From Nageia nagi (lineage: Eukaryota; Pinophyta): a stretch of DNA of 64,000 bases. A program made the position numbers and the translations under genes. Below the pieces are notes generated by a model. That model had not been told where the DNA came from. It made no database searches and worked only from the letters and a program-made list of their open reading frames with translations. Shown piece by piece: positions 33,844 through 46,640 of the stretch. The first letter of the stretch is position 1; every line of letters begins with the position of its first letter. Where the stretch lies: NCBI GenBank assembly GCA_050084985.1, contig JBITNC010000001.1:197842001-197906000 (forward strand), in the 5' to 3' direction.

Positions 33844-34357
33844 CAATATAAGAAGAATAGATATGTATACTATATAAGATAGCATACATATAAATGAATC
33901 AACATCTCAACCATCAAAATATGGAAACTTTGATCTATAAGACACATGCCACTGATGGCATAGAATATGCAACAAAGATAGAAAGTTTTAGATATTTCTC
34001 ATAATAGGTGGCATCGAAAGACACCGTAGCTTGATGAAGATTGCAACAGACAACCACCTATCAAAGACTTTTTCATATCAAAGAGTTTTGATTTATGGAG
34101 GTCAACCTATTCCAATCACATATATATCCTACAAATACATAGAAATGAGTGAATACCAACCACCAACAATAATATAATCCTTGTTTTTTCAAGATACTTT
34201 AAAATATGAACCATGATAAATGATATAGAATTTAATATAATACATGGCATTGCATTGTAATATTAACTTTTTCTTGATATTTGTAATATTTTAATAAGTC
34301 ATTTAAGAAGTATAAATATGATTTATTAAATAAATAAATCATTTTTAGGAGTCTACA
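33844..34357 (-). repeat. B LTR, inner left copy
   Basis: Lacks the first about 50 bp, then follows 41,755-42,421 to its end (ggagtctaca). A minus-strand PPT (gaggaaaaaaa, 34,358-34,368) follows directly, so this is the copy joined to B's internal region. Confidence 0.8.
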
Positions 34358-34368
34358 TTTTTTTCCTC
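34358..34368 (-). other. Polypurine tract of B
   Basis: gaggaaaaaaa on the minus strand before tgtagactcctaaaaatg. Confidence 0.75.
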
Positions 34369-36250
34369 ATTGGATATGAAATGACAAGCATTTGATATTG
34401 CATAATCCAAAGAAGTCTAGACAAGAGAAGAAAATTTTCAATAGTAAAGTGGACTTCCCTTTTTTGATTGATATGTTAAGTATAATATGTCATATACCCC
34501 CTTTTTGTTCTTGCATTTCCCCTTTCTTTAGCTTCTTCAAGGAATCAAGCCAAAAATTGGAGTCCCTATATGAGGAGAGCATCTTTATGCGAATCTTACT
34601 CTCCTGAATAATACCTTTTTGAGAACAATCTAACATAATACCCACATAGATCATATCCCATTAAATAATAATCAATTGAAAGAGAAATGATGAAATAAAT
34701 ATGATATCCATTATGTCACTATGGCTGATGCAAATCATAGTTCTATTTAAACATGATGTTTATACTACTATTGTTGCAACTCATAGTCTATTAAGATCAA
34801 GTTGATGAGGTCCTTTTTAATTCCCCAAGCTTGGAATAACCTATAATTTATAAGAGATTTTTCTTATGGAGTGACCATGGAATTGAAAATATTTGTTATC
34901 ATAACATTGAACAATATCATTTAATTTCAATAAAATGCCAAATATTCAAATATTCATTGACCTTGCATATCAATATTACATATTTTATCATATTGAATTG
35001 CTTAATTTCATTGATTTTTAAAGTAAACCTACACCATTGATAACGTTAATTTTGTAGAATTTGATAATCATATCTTTTGCATTTTTATTCATCATTTGTA
35101 TTACAGTGCATATTTATGAAATAATGGCATTTTCAAATTGATATTCAAAGACTTTGTAACATGCCTCATTTATATTGAATTCATAGTAAACTCACACCAT
35201 TAGTAGCATGGAAATAGTCATATTAGATCTAAAACTTTTAATGATATTCAATTAAACTAAAGTAATAACATTTTGCATTATGAGCATTATGAAATTATAT
35301 TTTCATATAGCATAATATTTTGCATACAAACAACAATTTAAAAAATCTTGATCTTATATGCATTTTGTCTATGTAATGATCATACAAGAATGATAGCAAT
35401 CATTTTGATATGGTAAAATTATGATAATATGATAAACATTTGAAAAAACCCATTATTTCACTTTATTCATGCTACTGATAATGTGAGAATGATGGAATTG
35501 ATTTTTAAGAAAAAGAGCACACTCAATTGGCATTGAAAAATAACTATTCAGATATTTAGAATTCCAAAATCATGCTTCTATATAAAAATGAGAAAAATGC
35601 GCATGTATTTAATTAAATATAATTTTGATAATTTAAAATCTCTATATTTTAATCATGTACCATCCATTTATGCATCTATTTAGATTTAGCAAAATCAAAA
35701 TTTGATCATAGCACTTGGATTGTCTGCTAACTTTACATAAAATACATTGCTATCAGTGTCTTTTTAGTATTAATAAACATTAAAAATGGAACGTTGTCAA
35801 TTTCCTTTCAAATGTATAATATAAACTATGCATATTAAACTATTTATTATTTTGATTCATTATGCATTAAATTGATTATCAATTTTACATTTCGAATGCC
35901 ATTGGTGGCTATGATTGGTGGAATTGATTTTTTAAAAATAAATCATAGCCCATTAAAATGTTTTCATGCATTTTTCATACCTTGGCCATCATTTTTGAAG
36001 CATAAAACTTAACATTGTAAAAAGGCACTTATCTACCTAGGGTTTAGGGAAAAAATTGAATAAAAAGGAGATTGACATTGAATTTTCATCATTTGGATTT
36101 TCCCTTCTTTCTATCTATGTCTAGAGCTCTACAAGATTGTATGACATTGCCTTCTAGCTTGTTGATTCCTCACTATTCAATCCTCTTTGTTTTTACTACT
36201 CTCTACCATTCATTTTACCCTTAATCATTGGATTTCTTTTTGTCATTTGA
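34369..36250. other. B 3' non-coding region
   Basis: About 1.9 kb without a gene I can support. Loose repeats around 35,000, 35,170, 35,490 and 35,920 share (a/c)ccattg(g/a)tggc or ggaattgatttttaa-like segments. Confidence 0.5.
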
Positions 36251-38418
36251 TTGACATGGTAGATCATGATTGGCCTATGGTGGAGAGACCTCTTACTAGG
36301 TGAAAGGGATATGTGGCAAAGTATATACGCATCCTACCATTTGAGCATGTGATATGATTTCATTTACCTTTATATATTTTCCAAAAAATTTATAATTTTC
36401 CATCTATTTGAAACCTTATGATTTCCTTATTTTTCCATTTATCCTTTTTAATTCTTTATTTTCCACCTAGTTGAAGTGATTTGAGTTTGTTGCTTAGGAT
36501 TTTCACATAAGTTTGTAAAATTTTAGCCTTATAGTTTTATTTGGTTCATCTATTAAAATAAAATTTATTATTTATTTTTACAGGATTATAAGGTGAATAT
36601 AAGGGGTGGACCCATGTCTATGAAAACATTATAGAAGGCTCGAGGATGGCAACAAACAAACCATGAGGATGAAATCCTCATGCGATCAAAACTTAATGAT
36701 TTGATCATTGTTGGATACATCCAACATGATCTTCCTCTTCTCACAGCCCTAGCAAAAATATGGGACCAAGATACCAATTCAAATCACCTTCCCCTAGGTG
36801 AAATGATAGTCACTTTATTAGACATCTACAAGATATGAGATATTCTCATCTAAGGTTAGCTTGTCCATCAAGTTAAGGTTTTAGATAACAATGAGAGATA
36901 AATGTTTTTATCATGGTTGAAATGTGAGGAAGACCATGACTAGGAGCACATGGCCACCCATATATTAGAGGCATAAAAATTTGCCTCTCTTGGAAAATAT
37001 TTGAGGCTTCTTGTTACCTCCATCATATGTATATATTTATGTCCAAATAAGAGTAGCTCCTCTTTTCCTCTTGGTATGGTATGGATGGTATAGGAGATAT
37101 GTACCAAAGGAACACAGTTTACTTAGGCACACCTTATGTTGGCTCAACTTTATAGGGACATTCAAAATTCCATGAGTGTTGATAAATTCAACATCATAAT
37201 TGCTCACATCGACCTACTACAGGTGTGTGCATATGAAAAGATAGTAGTGATTCAATTGAACTATAGAGGGAGAGGGAGGACCCATAGAATATTGCACTTA
37301 CATGTTGGGTGCCAATATGCCTTAGGTATAGGTACCCACACTCTTTAGAGGCTAGGAGTTAAGAGATTGACTAGCTCCAACCTAAGGACCTAGTATGGGT
37401 CTCATACACCAACTTTATTTGGGAGGAGGATGCCCACTATCTTGCTTGGGTGAGGTAACCATGCTTTCTCCAAATATGAAGGAAGATGGTAGAGTCTTAC
37501 TTATTGCATCATGTTCTAAGGAAATTTGGAATTCAATATGGGATTCCACCTAACTTGGTTTATTACATTTGATATTGAGATGATAAGGATGCTCCTTGAG
37601 GAGCCCAAATCATGCTAGCTTGGATCATCACATGGGAGGAGCCTAGGAATTTGGACATAGTGGAGGAGATATCCATGGCTTCTAGTACTATGAGGGGTTT
37701 CATGGCTTGGTGGGAGATGATTCAAATAGCCCCCTTGGGCATGGATGAGGATGAGGAGATGGTAGCAATATCATATGGGGTTTTAGATGAGGACCCATAA
37801 CATGTGGACAATCCTATGTACGATATCCCTGTGTAAGGAGAGTTTAGCATCCCAACACCAGGATTGGAGACCTTGGCTAAGACCATGCCACTAGTGGTAG
37901 GAAGTAACACCCTATGTTATACTTATTTGTTTCTTACACTTTTTATTTATGGTTTTCATGTTTATGGAAAAATAACTTATGATGGTTATGGGTTCTATAG
38001 GAGAGATCACTACTTAGATTATAGCTTTAAAGGATGAGATCGAGAGGTTGAAGCCTTTTGAGGAGAGGGTCCCTGACTTGGAGGTACAACTAGCCAACAT
38101 ATAGGCCACTTTTATAGTGCATGATGCATAGATAACTTTCATGGACCATTCCATGAAGAGGCTATAGGAGAGGGTGGATATGCCCCCAATGAGTAGTGGG
38201 AATTTATCTAGGATTTGATGGATAAAATTGAGAAGAGGGATAAAAAGATAATTTTACTTAATAGGAAATATGAGAGGACCAAGACTTTATTGGCCTCTCA
38301 ACATATTAGTTCAAGTGATGTCTTAGGTGGGATGTCTATATCTAGGCATAGTAGTAGGTCTAGGAGAACTTTGAGGCCTAGTCATGTGGGGAGTAGTGCT
38401 AGTAGTGCACACCACTAG
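36251..38418 (+). pseudogene. Antisense PMD gene carried by B
   Basis: On the plus strand, opposite to B, between gag and the 3' LTR. The main exon starts after an acceptor TTTTTACAG at 36,583. A possible donor AG|GTGAAA at 36,299 would give a 284-nt intron, but exon 1 is unclear. The PMD N-terminus reads TALAKIWDQDTNSNHLPLGE then MIVTLLDIYKI, matching the TFHLSIGEMTVIVEDIHRLY core of the O copy. Later parts are frameshifted. The tail (38,215-38,418) is a Lys/Arg-rich helix followed by a Ser/Arg-rich end (RHSSRSRRTLRPS), like the Ser/Arg tail of the O copy. Many stops; a pseudogene. Confidence 0.7.
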
Positions 38419-38446
38419 AATGTGTTTTGAGATAGAGACCCAATTC

Positions 38447-38449
<3 letters not shown>

Positions 38450-38501
<52 letters not shown>
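38450..38501. repeat. (AT)n microsatellite
   Basis: About 26 uninterrupted AT dinucleotides directly after the PMD gene. Confidence 0.95.
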
Positions 38502-38504
<3 letters not shown>

Positions 38505-39490
38505 TGTTTTGTCTCTTAATCTTGTGAACAATGTGCATACATGTTTAGTTTTTATTTCTTTTGTATATTTTCAATGCATGATTTTATTTCATTACATAGT
38601 TTACAACTTAACTTACAAAGTATAAGTTTGAAAAATTGTAATGAACAAATCATATATACTATTGCATATTTTCATTTGCTAAATAAAATAATAATGTATA
38701 CTAAAGAATATACACATATATGATAAATATAGTGAACACACATTGAGCAATTTACATCCTATATTCAATTTCATCCCCTAAACTTAACTTGCAAATGTAA
38801 TGAAAATAGGGTCCCTAATTACCATACATAAGCAATAACACACATGGTCAAGTTTTTATTTGTTAATGTGCTTATACCCTAAAATTAATCACTCAAAACA
38901 CTTTAGTAGAATTGAATTATTAGGGAAATACTATCCATTTTTATTTTAGTTTGCGAAAGATACATTGTTAGCGATGCCAAAATAATTGCACACTATCAAT
39001 AGTGTGGGTTTTGACAATTTGGAAAGAAAAATATATGAGGTACTTTTTCATAACTTGCCTAAAAAGCTAATAAAATAATGAGCTAACCCTTATGACCATG
39101 AACCATACACATTTACCTCCTAAGAAATAACCTACCTATCATACACTACTATTTGAAATGTTTTCACTTAAGCAATAATTTTGTGCACCTGGGAAGGTTT
39201 TACAACCCATATGTAGTTTGCAGATGTAAGCACAAAAATAGGTTCCTCTTTGATCATGTAACTCACACAATTGTTTGCATGCAAATAGTCATGCACACCA
39301 TTAGTAGTATTTATTCCACGATCTCCATCATGTTGCTTTTTTATCCTTTCATTAAAGCCATTGGTTGCTTGTTTCTAATGTCCCTTGCATTCATACATGT
39401 TAGGGAAATAATATTTCATACAACGTGAAGTACTTACTTAACCAATGAATCCTTTGGGTTGCTAAGTAATTCTTAGTAAAGGGTTCATAA
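38502..39490. other. B internal non-coding region
   Basis: No gene supported. In a complete element PR to integrase would lie between here and gag; none is visible. Confidence 0.5.
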
Positions 39491-39499
39491 ATATCTCCA

Positions 39500-41459
39500 A
39501 TTATCCATTATCAAGATGTATAGGCCCTTATTCTACTTCAATATTATCATCTATTTGAATTGCTTTCTTGTTAATGAAATCTTGAATGATATTCCTTAAA
39601 ACCCTATAATTTCTTGCAATTTCTTGTTAGGTGTTGTGGTGTCCTATGATAATTGCAAAATTATTTATATCTATAATTTTTTGGAACACCATTAGGAAAG
39701 TGATGCTCAACTATTGGCAAAAGCTCAATAAGTTCTTATTTTAGTAACACATTAAGAATATTATCCACAGTATTAGTTAGCCTTGTAATTCTCCTTTGTG
39801 GTATATTATTATTCCTATCAACATTAGTAGTAGCAACTTCAATTTTCTTTGTATACATTTGAGGTTTTTGATAATGTTTCTTATAAGTTTATTTTTTACA
39901 ATCTTCTTTTTCAAGAAAAATATCTATCATTTTGGCTAATGTCAATCCATGATTAGAGATAACTAATAATTTATATATAGGCAATAAAGCATTTACAAAA
40001 GTATCCTTTAAATATTGCTTAGACACAAAGATTTTATTTGCAATTTATTTCCATACTTTTACAAAATCAAAAAAATATTAGTTAGATAATTGCCTAATTT
40101 TACACAAATCTTTGAATTGAACTTTTTCTGTGATATTATACCCAAAGTGTTTCAAGAATTTATGTATCAAATCTTCATACTTATTGATAATCTTTTTAGG
40201 AAGACTAAATTACTATTTTAATGCATAATACTTTAAGCTACTTGAAATAATTTTGCAAGCATATCTCTATTATGAATATATTCCATAGCTTCCTTTTGAA
40301 ATTTTCTACCATGCATTTTTAGATATTGCAAACCATCAAATTTTGTAAATTTAACTCTTTTTACCAATAATCAATTTAGAAATAATTCTATCAGTCAATA
40401 AACACTTTAAAAAAATTAAGAAATCATCTTCATCATAATTAAGTAATTCTTTTTCTAAGTTCTCAATCCTTTCATCAATTATTTTTCCTATGTTTAGCAC
40501 TCTAGGAGGTTGTTTTGGTTGTTGGTTTTGTATTATAGGTATATTAATCTTTGGGGGTGGTGGTGGGGTTAGAGGTGGTGCATTTATAGTTTGAGAGGGT
40601 GGTTTATTTGCTATTTCACTTCTATTTATATCCTTTTTAAGTTGTAGAAATGGTCCAATCCTATGTATTCTTCCGTGTTCAAGTTTATCAACCAATTATA
40701 GAATAAACACTAGTTGTTGTTCATTATTAGCCTTTTGAAAATAATTAATTTGATCTCATGCTCTACTTTGGACCAACCAGGGTTATGTTTATAAGAATTA
40801 TTAACTAATGTAGAAAGTTATTTAGCAATATCTACTACAAGTTCATCATTAATTAACCTGCCCTTACCTTTGTCCTTATTAGAATTTTTAGGAAGCATTC
40901 CTGGATTATGATCTACTAGATACTTAGATTATGGTTTGCTTTCCTCATTGATATATTCAATATCCATATTATTCTAGGGTCTAGTATCCTCTACATCCAT
41001 GCTATTTGTAGTGTGTGTACATTCCACATCATTAGTAGCATTCTTCTTAGGAGTATAAGCTCTCCATTTTTTAGACCTTACATTTTCAAAAGAAAATAAA
41101 CTATTTAAGGATTGTAACATTTTTGAATCTACTTCTAACAACTCATAATTTGTTAAGATATCTATAACCTCTTCAAAATTGTTAGTAAGATAATACTCCA
41201 ATTTTTCTTTATTAGATAGCAATTCCTTTATTGATATAACATGGCTAGAAATTGTATCTAACTCTTCAATTTTGAAATCACTATCAAAAGTATCACCATG
41301 GATTCCCAAACTTGTATTTTTAAAATTATAATCATCTATAAACATGTTAAACTTATTAGGAGTGTGTCCAATAATATCCATCCTTTTGCTAGAATTTGTA
41401 GATTCAGTATCATTATCCTCATTAGTATCCATTATATCATTGGGAATAGGCCCTTGCAT
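39500..41459 (-). pseudogene. B gag
   Basis: N-terminal acidic part (41,459-40,974) and a Pro-rich linker (near 40,560) in different frames. Then the gag domain: KFTKFDGLQYLKMHGRKFQK, DMLAKLFQ, a degraded YGNKL region, and a zinc-knuckle relic near 39,650 (IIGHHNT) followed by LRNIIQDFINK. Several stops. Its KFDG-LQYLKMHGRKF pattern is typical of gypsy gag. No protease motif follows. Confidence 0.7.
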
Positions 41460-41686
41460 AGGTATATAAAGGTTTTCCCTAATACTTATCTATATATCAA
41501 AATGGATCTTACTTCTAGACACCCTAGGTTGTTGTTCATTCAAATTTAGCTTTGGAATATAGGTATAATAAACCCTATTTTTATCATTTTCTTTAGCTAT
41601 TGCTCTAAGAGCCTTAAGTAATGGAAGAAATAATAATAACTCCTAATAAGATATGCCCTCAAAAAGGATCTAGGTGTGTAATAATG

Positions 41687-41698
41687 TCAAGTTCACCA
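41687..41698 (-). other. Primer-binding site of B
   Basis: Three nucleotides inside the 5' LTR the minus strand reads TGGTGAACTTGAC. TGG fits the CCA end of a tRNA; species not assigned. Confidence 0.6.
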
Positions 41699-41701
41699 AA
41701 A

Positions 41702-42421
41702 TGTTGTCTATAAATTGTGCAAAATACAAATATACATAATAAATAAATAGATCTACAATATAAGAAGAATAGATATGTACACTATATCAGATACTATAAA
41801 TATACATGAAACACATGAACTTGATATGAAGTGTATGTACAATTCTCACCAAAACATATCAATTAATCTTCAAAGGATTGGGATTAGATTCATGGTGAGA
41901 TCATAGTGGATATTTGTCTACATTAATCAACAACTCAACCACCAAAATCTAGAAATCCTGATCTAGAATACGCATGCCATTGATTGTGTAGAATATGTAG
42001 AATTATGATGTGCACCAAAGATAAAAAGTTTTAGAGATTAGAGTATAATAATTTCTCATAATAGGTGGCATTTAAATACACTATCTCTTGATGAAAATTA
42101 TAGTAGAAAACCACCTATCAAATATCTTATCATATTAAAGAGTTTTGATATGTGGAGGTCAACCTATTCCACTCACATATATAGCCTGCAAAGACATTGG
42201 AAGGAGTGAAGGCTTGCATCTAGCAATAATATAATCCTTTTTATATTCAAGATACTTTAAAATATGAACCATAATAATTGATATAGCATTTAATATAACA
42301 CATGGTATTGCATTGTAATATTATCTTTGTCTTAACATTTGTAATATTGTAGTAATTCATTTAAGAAGTATAAATATTATTTGTTAAAAAAATAATAAAT
42401 CATTTTTAGACATATATATTA
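41702..42421 (-). repeat. B 5' LTR
   Basis: Full copy of about 720 bp, starting tgttgtctataaatt on the plus strand. Its right end has decayed (tttttagacatatata in place of a CTACA end). Confidence 0.78.
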
Positions 42422-42426
42422 ATAAT
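42422..42426. repeat. Probable target-site duplication of the nest, right copy
   Basis: ataat; pairs with 27,314-27,318. Confidence 0.6.
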
Positions 42427-42943
42427 GAATTTATGATCTTGCAAAGAATTAGGATAAATTTGGCCAACAAGATCTAAACCCCATTAAGAAATGGGCCAAA
42501 ATGGAAGCAACATGTTAGAAATATTGAGAAAGGTGTGTAAGGTTTGAAAATTGTTGATATTTAATACAATGTTTAACATAGTGAACACAATCCATTTCAA
42601 AAGTAGGCCAAAAATTTACCATTCTTAACAAGCATTTTCCAATAGCCATGCCACTAAAATGACCTCCATAAGTACAATCATGAGCTTGAGAAAGAGCAAG
42701 GGGAATTTCATTAGGTTCTAAGCATCTCAAAATAATTCCTTTGTATCCATGTTTATAAAGTATGTCACTAAAAAATGTACATTTAGCATATTTTTGTTTG
42801 AAATTCTGATGTTCTATTTTAGTCACGTATTGAGTACTAATACCAAGTTTGAGAAAATCTTCTACAAGCACATACCAAGGATTTGCATTATCCACTTCAA
42901 TTTGATTAATTATGGGACCAACAATGTAATATGAATCATGCAA
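42427..42943 (-). pseudogene. A integrase, first half
   Basis: Zinc-binding domain: AHDCTYGGHFSGMAIGKCLL, NFWPTFEMDC and KHCIKYQQF (one knuckle Cys reads Tyr). Then the start of the core WGLDLVGQIYP with the first catalytic Asp, and DHKFII where the reading stops at the B LTR. The protein continues at 27,313. Confidence 0.85.
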
Positions 42944-43380
42944 TGTGTTAATGTGAACAATAAGCTGATCTTGATTAATTTGTCATGGAATAAGAGAACC
43001 TAATGAAGCCATGGTATCTACAAATCTATTAGTGGATCATGTAGAAGACTCAATGGTATACTTATCAAATTATAAAAAAAGTTTATCAATAACAAGTTTA
43101 TATTTATTTATAATTTTATTATTACATTACCAATAACCTAATTAACAATTAGTTGTGAATCACCAATGATTTTGATATTCTTAAAGTTCAATTTGATTGC
43201 AATTTGTAGACCAATGACTAGGGCTTCATATTATTTTATATAATTAGTGCAAGGGTATAATAAGTGATTCTTGAGGTGTACTAAAAATAATACCAACACC
43301 ACCCCCTTATTCACATTTAGATCCATCAAAGTAAAGGATTCCTAATGTCAATTACATCTTTAGGGTCAACAAATTCTTCA
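42944..43380 (-). pseudogene. A second (archaeal-type) RNase H
   Basis: YFDGSKCE then GGGVGIIFSTPQES, and in shifted frames an IKIIGDSQLI-like part. Many stops and shifts. Confidence 0.7.
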
Positions 43381-43950
43381 TCTTCAACCAATAGAAAAAT
43401 GGATTCATCATGAAAATCATGTGATAATGGTTGAGAATCATTAATTGGAGCTTTAGTAAGTTTATCAACAATTAATTAACCTTTAATTGATTTTTGATTT
43501 ATTAATTCAAGGTCATATTGAGTTAAAAGCATAATCCATTTAGATGTTTTTCAATTAATGTAAGTATGACTCATCAAATATCTTAATGGATCATTTCTAG
43601 CAACAATATAAGTTTTATGGTTTAACATGTAATGGCTCAATTTACATGTTCCAAAAATAATGGTAAGGCATAAATTTTAAATATATATATATCAAACGTC
43701 ATAATAAACAAGGGTGCAACTTATGTAGCATATGGATTGTTCTTTATTCATATCATTTTTTTGTGTTAACATGCTACCAGTTACAATATTAGTAAAAAAC
43801 ATATATAAATGAAATGGATGTGAAGCATTAAGTGGAATTAAAATAAGAGGAAATGTAAGATATTTTTTAATTTTATCAAATGATTCTTGACATTCCTATG
43901 TCCATTCAAACTTGACACCTTTATTTAAAACGTGATTAAAAGGTTTACAT
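43381..43950 (-). pseudogene. A RNase H (first)
   Basis: Readable as HLYMFFTNIVTGSMLTQKND, SICYISCTLVYYD, KLSHYMLNHKTYIVARNDPL, RYLMSHTY and a KWIMLLTQYDLELINQKSIK end, with interspersed stops. Confidence 0.78.
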
Positions 43951-44760
43951 TTGTCTAGTAATTATGCAATAAATCTACGAATTGCATTGATTTTTCTTGA
44001 TAAAATTATTATTTATTTAACATTAAAAGGGTCAAGCATTTCAATTATAGCTTTAATTTTATTAGGATCAACCTAAATCCCTATTATTGAAATAATATAA
44101 CATAAGATTTTACCAAAAGTTACTCCAAAGACACATTTTTTTAGATTTAGTTTAACATTATGCTCAATGAGTCTTTCAAAAATCTTTTCAAGAACTTTAA
44201 CGTGTGTATATTTAGTTTTAGATTTAGATAATAAATCATAAATATTACATTAAATAATATCACCCATATAATCATACAAAATATAATTCATAGCATGTTG
44301 GTAAGTGGCACCTATGTTCTTTAAACCAAAGGGCATGGCCTTATAGCAAAAGGTTCCCCAAGGTGGTGTGAAGTTAGTTTTATGTTAATCTTATTTTACA
44401 ATATGAATATAATTGTAGCCACTAAAATTAGCCATAAGTGAAAGCATTTAATGACCAACAATAGCATATATAATGTTATCAATGGTAGATAAGGAAAAAC
44501 CATCTTTTAGACAAGCCTTGTTTATATCTCAAAAATTAGTACAAATACAAATTCCTTGATCTTTTTACCCATAGGAACAAAATTCGATACCCACTTAGGA
44601 TAATCAATAGGTGCAATAAAACCATCATCCAAAAGTTTTTGAAGTTCTTCTTTAATAAGGAGTGCAACTTTTGGGTGCATTTTTCTAAGTTTTTGCTTTA
44701 CATATTTTGTAGATTATTCAAGGGAAAGATTATGAACAACCAAATTAGAGTCTAATCCAA
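43951..44760 (-). pseudogene. A reverse transcriptase
   Basis: RT fingers and palm are recognisable in several frames: EELQKLLDDGFIAPIDYPKW, a TPPWGTFCYKAMPFGLKN-equivalent near 44,350, and KLNLKKCVFGVTFGK. At the active site the expected YVDD reads IYD near 44,255, with an in-frame stop just before it. Heavily broken. Confidence 0.75.
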
Positions 44761-46288
44761 GCTTGTTAGCATATGTACAAGAAAAAACTTTTATTTATTT
44801 CTTAATAAGCTTGATAAATTGAATTTTTTCTTATTATGTAAATATTTTTCCAAGTAAAACAATATATGGTTTATTAGGGTCTTCACTAATATCAACCTCA
44901 ATAGTTTATTCAACTAACATGTGAGAGGTGTCATATAATTATGAAGGGATAGGGAGTAAATTAATAACATCTTCCTCATATTGTAAATTATATTTGTCAA
45001 AATATTATTCCATATTAAGACTAATATATTCATAATTATCAAATTGAGAAGAATATTTACCATAATAACCTTCCATGTTTAAAATTGATGGATAAAGATC
45101 TTTATAGTATGAAAAAAGATGAGTATAACACCCAAGATAATTAACTATAGACTCATTACTTGGAAAATCATCTAAACAAATAGGATAATTTTCATATGAA
45201 AAATCAATTTGATCAAGATCAATGGGAATACAATGCAATCCATTCTAAAAATATGTCAAAGGTGTAAAAAGATCCATACATGTAGTGAAAATAGAATGAG
45301 CAAATGGATCATAGATGAAAAAATTAATATGAAAGAATTATTCCATATCACCACTTGAAAATTCTTGAATAAATTATTCATAGTCAAAGTTTAACATGAA
45401 GGGTGGAAGAGATGTAGTAATATCATAATCAATATGTAAGCTAGTACTGAATGAAGGATTAAAATAAATAAAAAAAGCATAAAGACCATGGTTAAAGAAA
45501 ATAAGATTACCAATTACCAAAAAATTGGATGACCATGGTTGAATATTGATTGATGGAAGAATATCATGTGAAAGAGTATTAATAGAAAATAAAAATTCTA
45601 AGGAGACATCATCTTTAGATTCAATACAATGTATTTTATGAAGTGTATCATTAGAAATACCTTGTTTATGAGATGATTCCTTTTATTAATACAACATGAG
45701 GTGCACTAATGATCAATGTTTATCTTTGATAGATGAAACTAGTTTTATGAAGAGGTTTTCGAGAATCCATAATAATGGGATCTTTTAAACCTTATTCATA
45801 CTCACCAATTCCATGTCCTTTACAAGCATATTGTTCATCAAATTATTACATGGAAAATGTAAATTTGAAGAAATTATCAAGAGAATAACAAGATGAAGAT
45901 GAAGGATGAGGTTCCTTACTTGATGCAGTTATACTTGCCATATCATTCCCTTCACCAACAAAGGATATTGGTTTAAGAAATGGTTCCTTAGATTTAGTAG
46001 ATATTATAGGATGAATCATGTCTCTAATAGATAGAATATTAGGCAAAGTAATAGATTGATAATTTAATTTATACTCACCTACATGGGAGGATGTATAGCT
46101 AACAATAGCTTTACCATTTTATGTAGCAATATAAGGAACCTTGTTGGAAGACACAACATTAGACGAAATACAAGTGGATGGAGATTAACTGGTATAAGAT
46201 ATGTGGTAGAAATAATGATATCATAAGGGTAAGGGATATAATTTTTATATTTAAATAATTATATATAAGCCTTAATACAACACATCTT
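44761..46288 (-). pseudogene. A linker between protease and RT
   Basis: Acidic degraded linker. One open segment of 77 codons (45,238-45,005, DQIDFSYENYPICLDDF) resembles the acidic IPLEFDCFNTDDDI segment in C's linker (28,530). Confidence 0.5.
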
Positions 46289-46640
46289 TCATTCATGAAT
46301 AAATTTGAGACATTGATGTAAAGTAGAAGGAACACACCTCATTTCACCTATCCATAGTCTTCTAAGTAAAAGATTATACTGTAAAGATCCTTCAATGACA
46401 TGAAATAATGCATGAAAATTTCTTATACCCACAAAAAGTTGAAGAATAATAGTACCCATGGTAGTAGATATAGTAACGTTGAAGGCTCTTAGTTGTAATA
46501 TGGAAGAGGATAGAATACTTTGGGGTATTTTAAGATGATATAAAGTTGCATATGATATAACATTAAGAATTGAACCATTATTAATTAATACTCTTTTGAA
46601 ATTTTTCCCCTCCATAAAATCAATAATGGGGTATAAGAAG
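46289..46640 (-). pseudogene. A retropepsin
   Basis: VLINNGSILNVIS at the active site, where a DSG/DTG triad is expected (Asp lost), then LQLRAFN, FHVIEGSLQYNLLLRRLW and CVPSTLHQCLKFIHE. Open for 108 codons. Confidence 0.82.

Larger units (their letters stand above)
27319..42421 (-). mobile_element. Element B: gag-only LTR element nested in A, itself invaded by C
   Basis: Minus-strand element with a 5' LTR at 41,702-42,421, PBS at 41,687-41,698, gag (41,459-39,500), no recognisable pol, a PMD gene on the opposite strand (36.3-38.4 kb), PPT at 34,358-34,368 and LTR copies at 33,844-34,357 and 27,319-27,681. The outer flanks carry a 5-bp match (ataat) and fall inside one integrase gene of A. 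Element C (27,682-33,843, +) is embedded near its 3' end. Having two left-hand LTR fragments is not explained by one simple insertion. Confidence 0.72.

Noticed and set aside
36025-36065. Telomere-like agggtttaggg
   Set aside because: One and a half units only; chance occurrence.
38450-38501. (AT)n as a replication origin or matrix-attachment site
   Set aside because: A plain microsatellite gives no evidence for either.
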